Source: Streptomyces mutomycini
GTDB lineage: Bacteria; Actinomycetota; Actinomycetes; Streptomycetales; Streptomycetaceae
Direction of reading: 5' to 3'
Assembly: GCF_001700505.1 (NCBI RefSeq)
Contig: NZ_MAPV01000043.1
Span: 31,371 to 69,176 of the forward strand
Length of the DNA: 37,806 nucleotides
Shown here: in pieces, positions 36,890-37,806 of the stretch
Layout: each line of letters opens with the position of its first letter
Numbering within the stretch: position 1 is the stretch's first letter
Translations under genes and position numbers: made by a program
The notes under the pieces: generated by a model
What the model saw: only the letters and a program-made list of their open reading frames with translations
The model's database searches: none
What the model was told of the DNA's origin: nothing

Positions 36890-37806
36890 GTGAACCACGT
36901 AGCGAAGAGAGCACGGGCGGGTTCGGCCGCCGTGCTGACATGGGCAGGACTGTTCACCGTGCCGGCCGTACTGACGGGCTGCACCGAGGCGACGTCGTTC
37001 TTCGGGGACGACCGCTCACCCGGGGAGGCCATCCGGATCGCCCCCGAGGACGGCGCGGAGAACGTCGGCGCGGACAGCCGGCTCGAGGTGACCGTCCCCG
37101 ACGGGCGGCTCGAACGGGTGAAGGTGACCCGGATCCAGGACGCGGAACACCAGGAGGTGCCGGGCAGCATCGCGAAGGACGGCAGGTCGTGGGCCCCACG
37201 GGACAGCGGGTACCGGCTCGGGCTGGCAGGGAAGTACAGCGTGGAGGCCGTCGCCGTCGACGGCGACGGCCACCGCTCGGCCCGCAGCACGACGTTCACC
37301 ACCCTGGTCCCCAAGGACCGTTTCATCGGCTACTTCAAGCCGGAGAACCGGTCCACCGTGGGTACCGGCATGATCGTCTCCTTCGACTTCAACCGCCCCG
37401 TCACCAGGCGTGCCGCGGTGGAGAGGGCCATCAGGATCACCACGGAACCCGAGGTGGAGGTGGTCGGCCACTGGTTCGGCAAGGACCGGCTCGACTTCCG
37501 CCCCGCCGCCTACTGGAAGCCGGGCACCGAGGTCACCGTCGACGTGGGCCTGCGTGATGTGGAGGGCTCACCGGGGGTGTACGGCAGCCAGCGGAAGAAG
37601 ATCACCTTCGAGGTCGGCCGCTCCCAGACGTCCGTGGTGGACGCCCGGGCACACACCATGGAGGTACGCCGCGACGGTGAGGTGGTCAGCACGGTGCCCA
37701 TCACCGCGGGAGCGGCGAAGACGACCACGTACAACGGCAGGATGGTGGTCTCCGAGCTGCACGACGTGACCCGCATGGACGGCAGCACCGTCGGCTTCGG
37801 CGGTGA
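36890..37806 (+). CDS. L,D-transpeptidase lipoprotein (5' part, runs off the window)
   Basis: An envelope enzyme that would form 3→3 cross-links in peptidoglycan. The reading frame is open to the last base, giving 305 codons with the catalytic part missing. The N-terminus has basic residues (VAKRARAG), a hydrophobic stretch and the lipobox VLTGC with C31 as the lipidated cysteine. Two Ig-like domains follow (about 45–250), the second with FIGYFKPENRSTVGTGMIVSF-like spacing known from LdtMt2-type proteins. The YkuD domain begins around 255 and includes HDVTRMDGSTVGFGG; the SHGC motif must lie beyond the window. GTG 36890 is the only start that keeps a signal peptide, but GGGGGAG lies unusually close to it (1–2 nt). 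Confidence 0.88.
   Translation, partial: MNHVAKRARAGSAAVLTWAGLFTVPAVLTGCTEATSFFGDDRSPGEAIRIAPEDGAENVGADSRLEVTVPDGRLERVKVTRIQDAEHQEVPGSIAKDGRSWAPRDSGYRLGLAGKYSVEAVAVDGDGHRSARSTTFTTLVPKDRFIGYFKPENRSTVGTGMIVSFDFNRPVTRRAAVERAIRITTEPEVEVVGHWFGKDRLDFRPAAYWKPGTEVTVDVGLRDVEGSPGVYGSQRKKITFEVGRSQTSVVDARAHTMEVRRDGEVVSTVPITAGAAKTTTYNGRMVVSELHDVTRMDGSTVGFGG

Overview
This is a high-GC actinobacterial chromosome segment, almost certainly Streptomyces. The GC-rich third codon positions, frequent GTG starts, GGAGG-type ribosome binding sites, U-tract-free hairpin terminators and gene content all point there. From memory, the order pyk–ackA–pta–pfkA … treS–mak–glgB / glgE / glgP … glgX matches the S. coelicolor SCO5423–SCO5457 neighbourhood; that should be checked by synteny. 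The window is core chromosome with one small accessory-looking patch (about 11.9–14.5 kb).

Region 1 (30–6130) is central carbon metabolism: pta–ackA–pyk on the minus strand (phosphotransacetylase, acetate kinase, pyruvate kinase), divergent from an ATP-type phosphofructokinase. Region 2 (6196–10842) holds a double-HTH regulator, a CitA/CitB-type two-component system, and a divergent C4-dicarboxylate symporter (dctA) whose upstream region carries a perfect Crp-type palindrome. Region 3 (11134–14518) holds a redox-flavoured MerR–thioredoxin operon, a VapC-like toxin/antitoxin pair, a winged-helix/zinc-ribbon protein preceded by a possible leader ORF and attenuator, and a small orphan protein.

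Region 4 (14577–25917) is the GlgE pathway. TreS isomerises trehalose to maltose, Mak phosphorylates it to maltose 1-phosphate, GlgE polymerises that into alpha-1,4-glucan, and GlgB branches it. The divergent GlgP releases glucose 1-phosphate, and GlgX (34500–36734) debranches. The cluster therefore contains synthesis and turnover of storage glucan next to glycolysis and acetate genes.

Region 5 (26110–37806) holds a GAF–PP2C–HATPase regulator, a secreted M4 metalloprotease with a C-terminal P-domain, a heterodimeric ABC exporter with one degenerate ATP site, GlgX, and the 5' part of a lipoprotein L,D-transpeptidase cut off by the window end.

The most interesting points are a roughly 41-residue basic Lys/Ala/Pro insertion in GlgE, with similar basic tails on GlgB and Mak, and a leader ORF whose stop codon sits in the loop of one of two mutually exclusive hairpins ahead of the winged-helix gene. 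A textbook MerR-type promoter with a 19-bp spacer and several perfect palindromes in front of metabolic genes also stand out.
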